A stretch of DNA of 64,000 nt. Origin: Hevea brasiliensis. Taxonomy: Eukaryota; Streptophyta; Magnoliopsida; Malpighiales; Euphorbiaceae. The stretch is from positions 43,239,593 through 43,303,592 of the forward strand of contig NC_079496.1 in NCBI RefSeq assembly GCF_030052815.1, in the 5' to 3' direction. Positions 37,891 through 49,907 of the stretch are shown here, in pieces (position 1 is the stretch's first letter; every line of letters starts with the position of its first letter). The notes under the pieces were generated by a model. It was not told the DNA's origin. It searched no databases and saw nothing but the letters and a program-made list of their open reading frames with translations. The translations under genes were made by a program, and so were the position numbers.

Positions 37891-40043
37891 ACCAGTGCCT
37901 GTAGAGTTGGGCCACCTCCTACTACTGCAGAAGGGTCAGTTCAGAACCCTACCACTAGAGGTTCACAACTACCTAGCAGAGGTAGAGGCAGGGGTAGAGG
38001 TACTCCAGCAGGTAGCCAAGGCACAGTGAATCAATCAGAGCAAGGCAGTGCTCCAATTAGAGTCTACGCAATGAGACAAAGAGAAAAGGCTAAGACATTT
38101 GACATTGTGGTTGGTACCTTCTCAACTTTTAATCAAGATGTGTTTGTATTATTTGATCCGGGTTCTACCCACTCCTATGTGAGTACTAGCATCATTGATT
38201 GCATTGCTGTTCCGTGTGTGAAAATGGACTTTGAGGTGCTAGTAACATGTCCGCTAGGACAGGAGGTCAGGGTCAATAGAATGTATAAGGATTGTCCTTT
38301 GGTGATCCAAGGATATACTTTTCTATCTGATCTCATTGAAATGCCCTTCAGAGATTATGATATCATCTTGGGCATGGATTGGTTAGCTAGGCATCATGCC
38401 ATAATTGGTATGGTAGAAGGCAGTCACTTTTGGTCTCCTCGATCTGATGATGTGGTAATACATGGGGAGAGGCAGCTATTGCTATCAAACATCATTTCGG
38501 CTGCACTAGCAAGAAAAATGATCAGAAACGGTATGAAGCATACTTAGCACATGTAGTAGACACCCAAGTGGGGAGTCCAGCATTGAGGGACATCCCTACA
38601 GTATATGACTTTCCAAATGTGTTTCCTGATGAATTGCCAGGATTACCTCCAAAAAGAGAGGTGCAGTTTGAAATTAATGTTATGCCTGGTATGGATCCAA
38701 TCTCCATAACACCATACAGAATGGCACCAGTAGAGTTGAAGGAGTTGAAGGTACAGTTGCAAGAACTACTTGAAAAGGGCTTCATCCACCCTAGTGTGTC
38801 ACCTTGGGGAGCGCCAGTATTGTTTGTTAAGAAGAAAGATGGCACTTTCTGCTTATATATTGACTACCGGCAGTTGAATAAGGTGATAATAAGAACAGAT
38901 ATCCATTGCCTCGCATTGATGATCTGTTTAATCAGTTGAATGGTGCAGCTGTATTCTCCAAAATTGATTTGCGATATGGTTATTATCAGTTGAAAATGCA
39001 AGCGCAGAGTATTCCAAAAACTGCTTTCAGAACTAGATATGGCCGCTATGAGTTTTTAGTAATGCCATTTGGGTTAACAAATGCTCCAGCTGCTTTTATA
39101 GATCTGATGAACGCTATCTTCAGACCATATCTCGACTAGTTTTGTGGTGGTGTTTATTGATGATATTTTGATATATTCAAGGAATGCAGAGGATCATGAC
39201 AGACATCTGTGGATTGTACTGCAGACTTTGAGGGAGAAACAGCTATACGCTAAATTGTCAAAATGTGAATTTTGGCTGAAAGAAATCTCTTTCTTAGGAC
39301 ATGTTGTGTCAGCTAAAGGGATCAAGGTAGATTCCAGTAAGGTAGAAGCTATCCTTAATTGGAAGCCACCCAGGAATATCATAGAAATTCGCAGTTTTCT
39401 GGGTTTAGCTGGATATTACCACCTGTTTGTGAAAGGGTTTTCTATGTTAGCTTCTCCACTGACCAAGCTGCTTCGGAAAGATGTGAAATTTCAGTGGATG
39501 GATAAATGCCAACAGAGTTTTGATGAGTTGAAGAGGTGTTTGACTGAAGCTTCAGTCCTTACTTTACCTACACCTGGTAAGGAATACACAGTTTATAGTG
39601 ATTCTTCTCACAATGGGTTAGGCTGTGTACTGATGCAATATCAGAATGTTATTACTTATGCATCACGTCAGCTAAAACCGCATGAGAGGAATTACCCAAC
39701 ACATGACTTGGAGCTTGCAGCTATTGTTTTTGCTCTGAAGATCTGGAGACATTATTTGTATGGGGAAAAATGCTATATTTACACATATCACAAGAGCTTG
39801 AAGTACCTGGGCACCCAAAAGGAATTGAATTTGATGCAGAGGAGATGGTTAGAACTAATTAAAGACTATGATTGCTTAATTGACTATCAGCCAGGGAAAG
39901 CAAATGTGGTGGCTGATGCCTTAAGTTGCAAGACTATGGCAAGTCTCAGAGTTTCTCCTTTGTCCATGGTACATGAGTTCAAAGCACAGCATGCCAGTTT
40001 GGAGATTGATGATGAGGGACAAACAGTAGTTGCATGGCATGTA
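37891..40043 (+). pseudogene. Protease, reverse transcriptase and RNase H of outer family B element (broken)
   Basis: The protease keeps [10 protein letters not shown] and [12 protein letters not shown]. Just after it (about 38405-38450) the sequence runs out of frame and back, replacing the segment seen in the inner copy. A frameshift near 38530 and another near 38890 follow. The reverse transcriptase keeps [44 protein letters not shown] and FIDD. A TAG plus an extra T near 39137-39144 break the frame just before FIDD. RNase H keeps [10 protein letters not shown] and [10 protein letters not shown]. Confidence 0.88.
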
Positions 40044-41483
40044 TAGCCAGTGTTGATTGATCAGATCAGAATGATTGCTCAGAGTGATGAAAAATATCAG
40101 AAGCTGTTGAAAGAAGTGCAGCAGGGCAAAAAACTTGAATTTTCTGTGAGAGATGATGGTTTACTACTACATTAGGGCAGAATGTACGTTCCTAATGATG
40201 TGGAATTGAGACATATCATCATGAAGGAAGCACATGAGTCTCCTTTTGCTATGCACCCTGGTGGAACTAAAATGTACAGAGGCCTAAAAGAGCATTACTG
40301 GTAGATGGGTATAAAAAGAGATATAGCTGATTTTGTCTCCAAATGCCTAACTTGTCAGCAAGTGAAGGCAAAACATCAAGTACCAACAAGTTTGTTACAT
40401 CCATTGCCAGTACCAGAGTGGAAATGGGAACGGATAACTATGGATTTTGTGATAGAACTTTTGAGGACACAGAATAGTCATGATGCAGTATGGGTTATCG
40501 TTGATAGACTAACCAAGTCTGCTCACTTTTTGCCAGTCCGGATGGACTATAGTTTGGAGAGATTGGCCAAATTATACATAAATGAGATTGTAAAACTGCA
40601 TGGGATGCTAGTATCGATTGTATCATATAGAGATCCTAGGTTCACTTCTAGATTCTAGGGTAGTCTTCAGAGAGCCCTAGGAACTAGATTGAACTTCAGC
40701 ACAACATTCCACCCATAGATAGATGGCCAGTCTGAGAGGGTAATTTAGATATTGGAGGATATGCTACGGGCTTGTGTGATTGAGTTTGAAGGTAGTTGGG
40801 ATATACACTTTCCTTTGATTGAGTTTGCTTATAACAACAGCTACCAATCAAGCATAGAAATGCCTCCATATGAAGCTTTATATGATAGAAAGTGCAGAAC
40901 TCCCCTATGTTGGGATGAAGTAGGTGAAAGAAAGATGATTGGCCCAGAAATTGTTCAGCAGACATAGGAAAAGATCAGATTAATCAGAGATCGACTCAAG
41001 GCTGCATCAGACTGTCAGAAGTCCTATGTTGATATGAAGAGAAGAGATATTGAATATGCAGTGGGTGATAAGATATTCCTTAAAGTTTCTCCTTGGAAGA
41101 GGATTATGAGATTTGGCAGAAAGGGGAAACTGAGTCCTCATTTCATCGGACCATATGAGGTTCTGAAAAGAGTGGGTCCTTTGGCATACCGGTTGGCATT
41201 ACCTCCAAAGCTAGAAAGGATACACAATATCTTCCATGTGTCCATGTTAAGGAGGTACAGATCTGACCCATCTCATGTACTATTAGTTGAAGAGATTGAG
41301 GTAAATCCAGGCCTCTCATATGAGGAAGAACCCATAGAAATTCTGGCATATGAGGTGAAGCAGCTGAGGAATAAATAGATACACCTGGTTAAAGTGCTAT
41401 GGAACCATCATGCAGGCCAGGAAGCTACTTGGGAATGTGAAGAGGACATGAGGAGACAGCACCCACAGCTGTTCAGAGACTGA
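40044..41483 (+). pseudogene. Integrase and chromodomain of outer family B element (broken)
   Basis: Single frame with stops at 40044, 40173, 40302, 40656, 40716, 40746 and 41376 (all TAG) and 40966 (TAG, GAG in the inner copy). HHCC zinc domain, TMDFV and the Glu-bearing segment are recognisable. The second catalytic Asp is replaced by Tyr: the core reads VSYRDPRF, codon TAT at 40626-40628. The chromodomain-like tail (VKVLWNHHAGQEATWECEED) ends at TGA 41481-41483. Confidence 0.88.
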
Positions 41484-41516
41484 TGACAGGTAAAATTTTG
41501 AGACAAAATTTATTTT

Positions 41517-41529
41517 AAGGGGGGGAGAA
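41517..41529 (+). other. Polypurine tract, outer family B element
   Basis: AAGGGGGGGAGAA directly before the 3' LTR start at 41531. Confidence 0.83.
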
Positions 41530-41530
41530 T

Positions 41531-44233
41531 TGTAACACCCCTATGTTTGGTAGTTCGTTTTACTATTCTGGTGACCAGTGTCTGTCTGGACAGCTAGGAT
41601 GCCTAGAACTACATTTAAATGTTAGTGAGGAGACATAAAATAACGAAATACAAGAAAGGAAAATACAAGAAAAACAAAGAAAAAATAATAGCAATGAAAT
41701 GTAACCAAGTTAAACGAGCCGAAAACCGTAGCGATAGGTGACCGCACGGGGAAGTTATGGCGTAGGCAATAGCTAACCCCAGGACTGCAGGGAACCCTCG
41801 GAATTCAGTTTCGAGACATAATTAAAGACTTATTGAAGTATAAATGTCATTAGAAATATCAAAGAAAAATTAATTAATTAGTATAAAGAAAAACAAGAAA
41901 TCGATAAAATAATAAAACTCGGTGTTACCGAAAAATTGGGAATGCAACCCGAATAGGGGCATTGTGGTCATTTGACATCCCAAGTTGCCTTTTGACCTAA
42001 ATGTCCATTAAAAATAAATGATATTAAACCTTGAAAATATCATGAAAATTTAAGTGGTGGTGCATAATTTAAATAGTAAAAGAAATGAGGTAAAATATCG
42101 AATTTGGAAACTTTGGATTATTAAATCTTTAACCAAACTTAGTGCTCCACTAAGTTAAGTTAGTGGACATTAAAATATCACAAATGTGGGTAGAAACCTC
42201 ATCTTCAATCTCTCATTTCCAAAACAGCCGAAAATCCTCTCCAAGCTCTCATCCATGGGCGTTCACCATGCAAGGACCAATTCACCATGATCAAGCCACC
42301 CTATCATCAAGTTGTCTTCACTAAAGTTAGAGAACACCTCTTGGGCAGCAGTTTGGGAGCAAGAAGGCAGAGATTTGAAGGAGTTTTGACAAGCTCCACT
42401 TGTGTGGGTGTTGTGGTGAATGGATTTATGGAAGGAAAGTTGAAGTTTGGTGAGTTATGATGATATTACATTTCGACAGCCATGGGAGTTCATCATGTAT
42501 AGCTTGTTTTTGCATGTAAATGGTAGTTTGAGATGTTAAATTAAGTGTTTATATGTATTGAAGTTGATTTCCATGTATAAAGTTTGAATGGTAAGCTTGA
42601 AAAGTGAAAATGGAAGTTTAATGTGAATGTGTGACTTGGGCAACCTCATAATGGAAATTGGTAATGTTTAAGTTCATGAAATATTATTAAAGTATTGTAC
42701 AAAAAATGGCAGCATATATGTGTGGAATAGTAGTGATAGGGTATGCAAATTGATTATGGAAATAATGTGTAATATTTAGGAGAGTTTATGTGTATACATT
42801 GTAGGGTTTGGACCTTGTGAATTATGGTTGCATTTGGTGCATTGTGAAATTGTTATATCCTGTCCAAGTTTACCTATAATATAAGGTAATGAGTGGTTAT
42901 GGTTAGTGCCAAATGCAGAATGGTGTGGGGAAGTGAGGAGATAGTTGGTGAATGTGTGTTGGTTTGGTGTTTAAAAGGCATGTATAGGGCAGTGTGCAAA
43001 TGAGCCTATAACCCTAAGTGTGTGACTCCAATTAGTATAAGGAAAATTGAAGATGAAACTAGGCACAAAATGTGCCAACTTTCATGAAGAAAGCTTACCT
43101 AAATTCTGTCCAGAAAGTGACTTGAGAAATGATCAAATCCGGATTAGTGACTTGAAAACCTGAAAATTGACCATTTGGACAGCAGTTAGTGTTTTGGCCA
43201 TAACTCACTCAAAAATGGTCCAAATGACCTGAAATTTTTACCATGAATAGATTAGATATAGAGCTACAATTCTTATGAAGACACCAAAACCTATAAATGA
43301 CCATAAGTAAGTCAAAATGCTTGTACAAGTTCGGGTATGAAAACTAGCAGAATCGGAAATGACCTAAGTTTGCCATTTTAGTGCAATCTAACCAGCAATA
43401 GTAAAATGACCATAACTTGGTCTAATAAACTACAAATGACCTAAAATTTGTAGCAAAAGTTCACTAAGACATACACCTACAAGTTTGTAAGTCGAATCTG
43501 GCTAGATCAAAACATCATACCGAAATCCGATAAATTGCAATAAAATGCAATACACTTGAAAATGAATTTGGTAACATGTACCAACACTAAAGGACTATAA
43601 AATGTGACATATTGGTAACATTAAAATTTATTCCCCTAGAGTGCATTAAAGGTCAATATTATAGGTTGACTAATGAAAGCAATAGTAGTAAAAAAAATAA
43701 TTATTGAACCTTATTGTTAGAGACAGTTTAAATGAATACCGAAACACTTTAAATTGTGTGTTTCAGGTAGCAAAGAATCAGGAAAGGGGAAGGAAACACT
43801 GAGTTAGGGCCAAGAGGTTACACTTCAGAGGTTTGTGTACAACAGTTATTTCTTTTGAATTTTCACTTAAAATAAATTACGATAATTTGTATGTTATTGC
43901 TTAAATTGTGGAAAATTTGTTTGAATGAAATTTGACGGATACTTATTGCTTGAAAAATATTGCAAATGATTTGAAACCACAGCTATCATGTATATTTGAT
44001 TGAATTTCTCACTAGCTTGTCAAGTGGGACGAATTGGCTTTAAATTCCCTCTTTGACTGAAGTGTTGAGGTGTGTGTCAGTTGAGGACGAATAGGATGAG
44101 TACTCATATAATTCCTAACTAGCTATGTTATTCCTCATTAGCCATTGGCTTTTGGAATGAATTGGACTATGGAATCATGATTAAGTTGTGTGTGTGATTT
44201 ATTGATATTTATTATGATATTGTGAAATGGAGT
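41531..44233 (+). repeat. 3' LTR of outer family B element, piece 1
   Basis: Starts TGTAACACCCCTATGTTTGG. It aligns with 21170-21410 plus 33365 onward and is missing about 50 bp present near 33985-34030. The hairpin near 43025 is decayed on both arms. It is broken at 44233 by a solo LTR (TSD GGAGT, 44229-44233). Confidence 0.9.
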
Positions 44234-47200
44234 TGTAACACCCCTAAGTTCGGTAGTGCGTTCTACTGTTCTGGTGACCAGTATTGTTCGGACAGCTAGG
44301 ATGCCTAGAACTACACTTCGATATGAGTGAGGAGACATAAAATAATAAAATATAAGAAAAGAAAATACAAGAAAAACAAAGGAAAAATAATAGCAAAGAA
44401 ATGTAACCAAGTTAAGCGAGCCGAGAACCCTAGCGATGGGTGACCGCACTGGGAAGTCACGACGTGGACCGTTGACTAGCCCTGGACCGCGGGAAACCCT
44501 GAAAAATATTTTTAGGACTTAAAGAGACATCAATTGAAGTATAAATATCATTAGAAATATCAAAGAAAAATTAATTAATTAGTACAAAGAAAAACGAGAA
44601 ATCGAGGAAACGACAAAAATTGGTGTTACCGAAAAATTGGGAATATAACCCGAAGTGGGGCATTTTGGTCAATTGACACCTAGAGCTGACCTTTGACCTA
44701 AATGTCCATTAAAAATATGAGTGATAATAAATTTCAAAACCCCATAAAAAGAAGAAATTACATAGGTAATATAATTAAAGAGAAATGAGGGGGGGATTAA
44801 TTGAAATAATGAAACTTTACTTATTATATTAATTAGCCTAAAGTTAGTGGAGTATATTATATTAATTAACCTAAAGCTAGTGGAGTATATAAGTACATAT
44901 GGACAGATTCCATCACTTAAAAATCTCATTTCCTTCATTTCACCATCCATGGCCGAATGGTCCTTCTCCCTAATTCCTCCATTGGCGTCCATACAAGAGC
45001 TCCATGCACCATTGATCAAGCCATGATTCCATGCAAGTATCTTCATTAAACTTGGTCTACACATCATGGACAGCATGTAGGAGGCAAGAAAGAGGAGTTT
45101 TGGTGAAGATTTAACAAGCCCCAACAATAGGTAAGTGTTTAAATTGATTTATTTCTTAAGTAAAGTTTATGGGAAGCTTGAGATGAACAAATTGATGAAG
45201 AAAATTTGAGGTTTTGGTGAGTTGTTATTATGCACTAGTTTAGGCAGCCATGGTAATTAAAGAGTTTGAATTATTGTTCACATGCAATTGATGGGTTCTG
45301 ATGTTGATTAAAGTGAATAAAAATTTTAGTAGGTTAATTCTTACTGTATGTTAAAGTTGAGCACTTGAGTTGGAAATTTTGTTGAATTTGAAATTCTATC
45401 CGTGAATGCTTAAATGGAAAGCCATGAAATTGTACACTAAATGAAATATTATTACATGTATTGTGAAGAATTAATGTTGACTAATGTGAATTAAAGTGTT
45501 GGTAAGTTAACTTCATACATATGTAATGGTGGACCAAGTGGAAATTTGAGTTTGAAGGCAATTATGGAGGCTTAACAAATATGGCAGCTTGTTAACTCTT
45601 TGAAGGATGCTAGAATTCATGAAGTTGTTTAATGAATTGTGGTCCTAAAGTTTGCCAAATATGTAAGTTAGTTAGTGGTGAAGATATATGTTATGATAGT
45701 GGACATGTAAATGAGCAGTGAATAGGTGATTAAATTTTTGTAATTGAGTTTGACAAATTCTGCACTTTATGGTGTATGTTGAATGTGATTATAAGCTGCC
45801 AAAATGATCAAAAATATGTGGTAAAATAAGTTTAGGTTATGGTACAAACCAAAGTTGACATGAATGTGGAGTTTGGCAATGCTAAAAGTGACCTTTGATG
45901 AGAAATGAAGAAAATGCAATAGGGCAGTTTGTGTTTTGGGCTTAGAACTTTAAGTGTGTGGCTCCAATTGGTATGAGACCAATTGGAGGTGAAACTAGGC
46001 ACAAAATGTGCCAACTTTCATGAAGGAAGCTTGCCAAAATTCTGCTTGTAGTGAAAAATGACCAAATCCGGATTAGTGCAATTAAGGCCTGAAAATTTAC
46101 CATTTGGGCAGCAGTTAGTGTTTTGGCCATAACTCACTCAAAACAGGTCCAATTGACCTGAAATTTTGACCATGAATAGTTAAGACCTATATCTACAAGT
46201 CTTATGAAGATACCAAAGCCCAGAAATGACCATAAGCAAGTCAAACAGCTTGCACAAGTTCGGGTCCAAAAACTGTCCGAACCAAAATTGACCTAAAATG
46301 ACCTAAAATGACCAATTTTGATGCACTTTGACCAGCAATAGTAAAATGACCATAACTTGGTCTACATAACTCAGAATGACCTGAAATTTTGCCCCGCGTG
46401 CAATAAGACATAGATCTACAAGTTTGTAGTTTTGACCGAAACCCGAAAACAGAGGGAGCTAGGTCGTCCGGCTAGGTCAAACTAGTATCCTGGAATCTAG
46501 CAAATTGCAAGAAAATGCAAGATACATGGAAATGAGTTTGGTAACATGTACCAACCCTAAAAGACTATTGAATGTGACATATTAGTAATATTAAAACCTA
46601 ATTTACCTAGAATGCATCGAGGGTCGACATATTAGGTTGACTAAGTAAATAATAGAATTCAGTGAATTAATTATCAAGCATTATCATTAGAGACAGTTTA
46701 AATGAGTACTGAAACACCTAAAATTGTGTTTCTAAGTTAGCAAAGACTCAGGGCAAGGGAAGGAAACACTGATTCAAGGCCAGGAGACATTTATCAAAGG
46801 TTTTTGCACAACAGTTATTTCTTTTGAATTTTTCAATTGAAATAAATTAGACTATTTGTATATTATTGTTTTCAATTATGGAAATGTGTTTGAATGGATA
46901 CTTATTGCTTGAAAAGCATTGTAAATGGTTTGAAACTGTGAAAAAATTAATTTAGTGTGATTTTTGAAAATTGAAGTTAATTATGAATTGTGTTGCCATT
47001 TTTGTGAATGAAATTATAACTTTGGAAATTTATTGGATTCTTACGAATCATTTGAATAAAATGTTTGGAATTGATTTTGTGTTCACACTTAGCATGACAG
47101 TATCACATCATTCCTTCTCCATTTATGGGGTTGTGATCATTTATTTTCCTTCTCCATTTATGGGGTTGTGATCGTTTATTTTTCTCCCTCTCTGGTTTAC

Positions 47201-48257
47201 CAGTTGAGGTGATCGGATGAGTACTCATTATATAGCTAGCTTCCTTCCTCATTGATTTCGATTAGTGGGGTCGTGATTGCTTTGTCGTGGTGTATAACGC
47301 TACATTGATCGGAAAAATTGTGTCATGGCTTAAGTTGTGTATGAATTGGCAACACTGTATTCTTAAATTATTTGACTAAATTGTGTTATTATAAGCTTTG
47401 ATAAATTGTGAAATGGAGTTTAAATTCTTATTGACATTCACTGTCTTTTGAATTTAACCATGTTTTGACTATTGAGATTTATTGTGATATTTTGAAATAG
47501 AGTTTAAATTCCTTATGACATTCATTGTCTTCAATTTAATTATGGTTTTACGTATCCATCATTTATATGATTTATGAATTGTGATTTAAAGTTGTATTTG
47601 GTTAATGTTGTGCACCACTGAGACATTGTCTCAGCGATAGCTTTTTATTGCTGTCTCAGGTAAACAGACGGATAGGGCAGCAGACTAGGCTACTAGTGCA
47701 TTCAGCGAGAGATCATCGGGTATATTGAGTATACCACATTTTGCATTTTGTACTGTAATGTATGTTCACTGTATCTATATATTGTTCTTGATTTTGAGCA
47801 GTTGTAAATTAAAATTGTACATTGAAGTTGTAAAGTAAATTGTGAATTATTTTGACTTGTACAAATTTGTACTGTATTTCTTTAATCTCAGTCTTTGAAA
47901 AATTATCATGGATTTGAGTTGAAAAACATATTGTGTTGAATTATGTTGGAGTTTGAGATTGAGAAAAATATTGAAGTGCCTTTTACAGGTTTTTAAAGAA
48001 CTGTTTTATCCAAAACACAGATGGCACTCTGCCAAAATTTTTACAGAAATTCCTAATAATTCAAATGTGTTAGTTCTTTCACTTCACTTCAAAAAGGTTT
48101 TTAACACCTATAAATAGTGCTCACCACTGTAAAAGAAGTAAGAAAAGTTTTAAAATCCCTTATAGTGTATTTAATGGATTATCAGTAGATGAAGTTGGTA
48201 ATTCTTTAGGTATAATACGGGATCATGTTATGCCTTACAGAGGGGTAGGGTGTGACA
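44234..48257 (+). mobile_element. Solo LTR of a family B-like element (level 4)
   Basis: Runs TGTAACACCCCTAAGTTCGG to GGGTGTGACA with GGAGT on both sides (44229-44233, 48258-48262). It has no internal region. At 4.0 kb it is about 0.5 kb longer than the family B LTRs, partly through local tandem duplications (about 44820-44890, 47113-47182, 47405-47550). Hairpin at 45962-45988. Candidate TATA box TATATAAG at 44886-44893. The minus frame at 44669-45127 (152 codons) has no domain and is not called. Confidence 0.92.
47113..47182 (+). repeat. Two 35-bp tandem units in the solo LTR
   Basis: Units 47113-47147 and 47148-47182 begin CCTTCTCCATTTATGGGG and differ at about one position. They are absent from the other family B LTRs, so the duplication is private to this subtype. 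Confidence 0.85.
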
Positions 48258-48262
48258 GGAGT

Positions 48263-49020
48263 TTAATTCTTTATGACATTCACTGTCTTTTGAATTCAAC
48301 TATGATTTTTAGTATCCACATTTCATATGATTTATGGTGTATTATTTTAAATTATATTTTCTTAATGTTGTGCACCATTGAGACATTGGCTCAGCGATAG
48401 CTTTTTCATTGCTATCGCAGGTAGATAGACGGACAGAGCAGTAGAGTAGGCTGCTTGTGCTACATTTTGAGATTTCGCCGGGTATATTGAGTATACCATA
48501 TTTTTGTAGTTTTTGTTGTAATGTATGTGCTTTGTATGTATATATTGTACTTGGTCTTGAGTAGTTGTAAACTAAAATTGTAAATTATTGTAGCTTATAA
48601 AAATATTATGACATATTTCTCTTATCACAGCTTTTGTAAACACTAGAAAATTGATGTTGAATTGAGTTGACAAATGTTAAGAAATTTATTGTGTTGAAAT
48701 ATTATTGGAGTTTGAGATTGAAGAAATATATATTGGAAGTGCTTTTTACAGGTTTTTGAAGAACTGTTTTATTTAAAATACAGATGGCACTCTGCTAAAA
48801 TTTTTATAGAAGTTATTGATACTCAGATTTGTTATTTGGTTTCACTTCAGTAAAAAAATTTTTAACACCTGTTAAAAGTGCTCACCACTGTAAAAAGAAG
48901 TAAGAGATTGTTTAAAATCCCTTATAGTGTATTTAATGGGTTATCAATAGGCGAAGTTTAGTAATTCATTAGGTATACTACGGGATCATATTATGCCTTA
49001 TAGAGGGGTAGGGTGTGACA
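48263..49020 (+). repeat. 3' LTR of outer family B element, piece 2
   Basis: Resumes after the GGAGT duplication and ends GGGTGTGACA at 49020. It is followed by AACCC, closing the outer element. It aligns with 35895-36655 of the 5' LTR. Confidence 0.9.
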
Positions 49021-49025
49021 AACCC

Positions 49026-49148
49026 TGCCCAGAAAATCAACCTAAGTGGCTCTAAAAATTGACCTAATCCAGGTGACCAATATGCAGTCCCTGGAAAATG
49101 ACCAAATAAATAGTGTTCATTCATTTGGTCATAACTCAATGTAAAAAG
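49026..49148 (+). repeat. 5' LTR of the plus-strand family A element, piece 2
   Basis: A 123-bp remnant between the family B element and the copia element. Its end reads 'cataactcaatgtaaaaag' and continues at 60807 with 'gtccaattgacctg', restoring a module seen in related LTRs (compare 46130-46165). Confidence 0.85.
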
Positions 49149-49557
49149 TGAAGGAACGGAAGCGTGAAAAACACAAGATTATACCATTGAATTCAAAAAT
49201 TTTCACCTAGGGTCACATGCACCATGCAAGATTTATTTTTATCTATTTGATTTCAATGATAAACAACATATTAAAACTCTTTTAATATGTTTTTGGATCT
49301 GTATTTGCCATTTAAGATTTTAAAATTAATCAGATTAATTTTAGAACCCTAGATTAAATCAAGAACGATTACACTAAACTCTTGATGCACTGCAGCGTGT
49401 CTGCGCCTTTGAGATTCGTCTTCAGGACACCAAATGTTGTCCCTCTAGCTTGTCCACACCAAGAACACCTATGGCAGCCCTTGAACAGCCTCTAAAGCTT
49501 TTTCTATTAATTATAAATTCAAGTTCTACCTTTTAAGAGATTAGAGATGTAAACAGG

Positions 49558-49580
49558 ACACTAGAAACAATTTCTAGTGT
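49558..49580 (-). other. Hairpin 1 of the copia LTR
   Basis: ACACTAGAAA - CAA - TTTCTAGTGT: perfect 10-bp arms, 3-nt loop. Also present at 56800-56822 and 59107-59129. Confidence 0.85.
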
Positions 49581-49584
49581 TCTT

Positions 49585-49618
49585 AATTCAAGAGATTGAT
49601 GGCTAATCTCTTTGAATT
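49585..49618 (-). other. Hairpin 2 of the copia LTR
   Basis: Arms AATTCAAGAGATT and AATCTCTTTGAATT pair with a single bulged base around a 7-nt loop. It lies 4 nt from hairpin 1. Also present at 56827-56860 and 59134-59167. Confidence 0.8.
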
Positions 49619-49712
49619 GATGAGAGATGAAGAGAAATAGCTGGAGAGGCTCAAAGTGGCGTGACAAATGAGAGGAGAGGCTGCTGGTTATTTTTTCTTT
49701 TCATAACCACAC

Positions 49713-49719
49713 TTAAATA
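49713..49719 (-). promoter_or_regulatory. Candidate TATA box of the copia LTR
   Basis: The minus strand reads TATTTAA. It is repeated at 56955-56961 and 59262-59268. It lies about 185 bp downstream of a G-box and about 95-160 bp upstream of the twin hairpins in element orientation. Inferred from motif and position only. Confidence 0.4.
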
Positions 49720-49901
49720 GCTAGGTTAACACATTAAACCCTAGCCACATGTCACCTTTTGATTAGCTCTAGGTTTAAGTGACCCAATCACATTGTGCCA
49801 AGTGTCAAACCTATATTTAATCTTGATTTTAATCATCTTACATAATTAAAAAACATTTGGCAAGATTATGTGTAATCCCATGTGTCACCATCTCATGGTG
49901 C

Positions 49902-49907
49902 CACGTG
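49902..49907 (-). promoter_or_regulatory. G-box / ABRE-like CACGTG in the copia LTR
   Basis: GCCACGTGTCA context, typical of plant bZIP/bHLH binding sites. Conserved in all three LTR copies (57149-57154, 59451-59456). Its place upstream of the candidate TATA box fits a U3 promoter element. Confidence 0.5.

Larger units (their letters stand above)
21170..49020 (+). mobile_element. Family B Tekay/Del-like Ty3/gypsy chromovirus (outer copy, level 3)
   Basis: Flanked by AACCC (21165-21169 and 49021-49025). Subtracting the two nested insertions leaves about 11.9 kb, the same as the inner family B copy (11.95 kb). 5' LTR pieces are 21170-21410 and 33365-36655; primer site 36664; gag-pol 36845-41483; polypurine tract about 41517-41529; 3' LTR pieces 41531-44233 and 48263-49020. 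The first base pair of the 5' LTR is TA instead of TG. Gag-pol has many stops and several frameshifts. It is inserted in the 5' LTR of the family A element. Confidence 0.9.

Noticed and set aside
44669..45127. 152-codon minus-strand frame
   Set aside because: Spans a local tandem duplication in a solo LTR; low-complexity content and no homologous frame in related LTRs.
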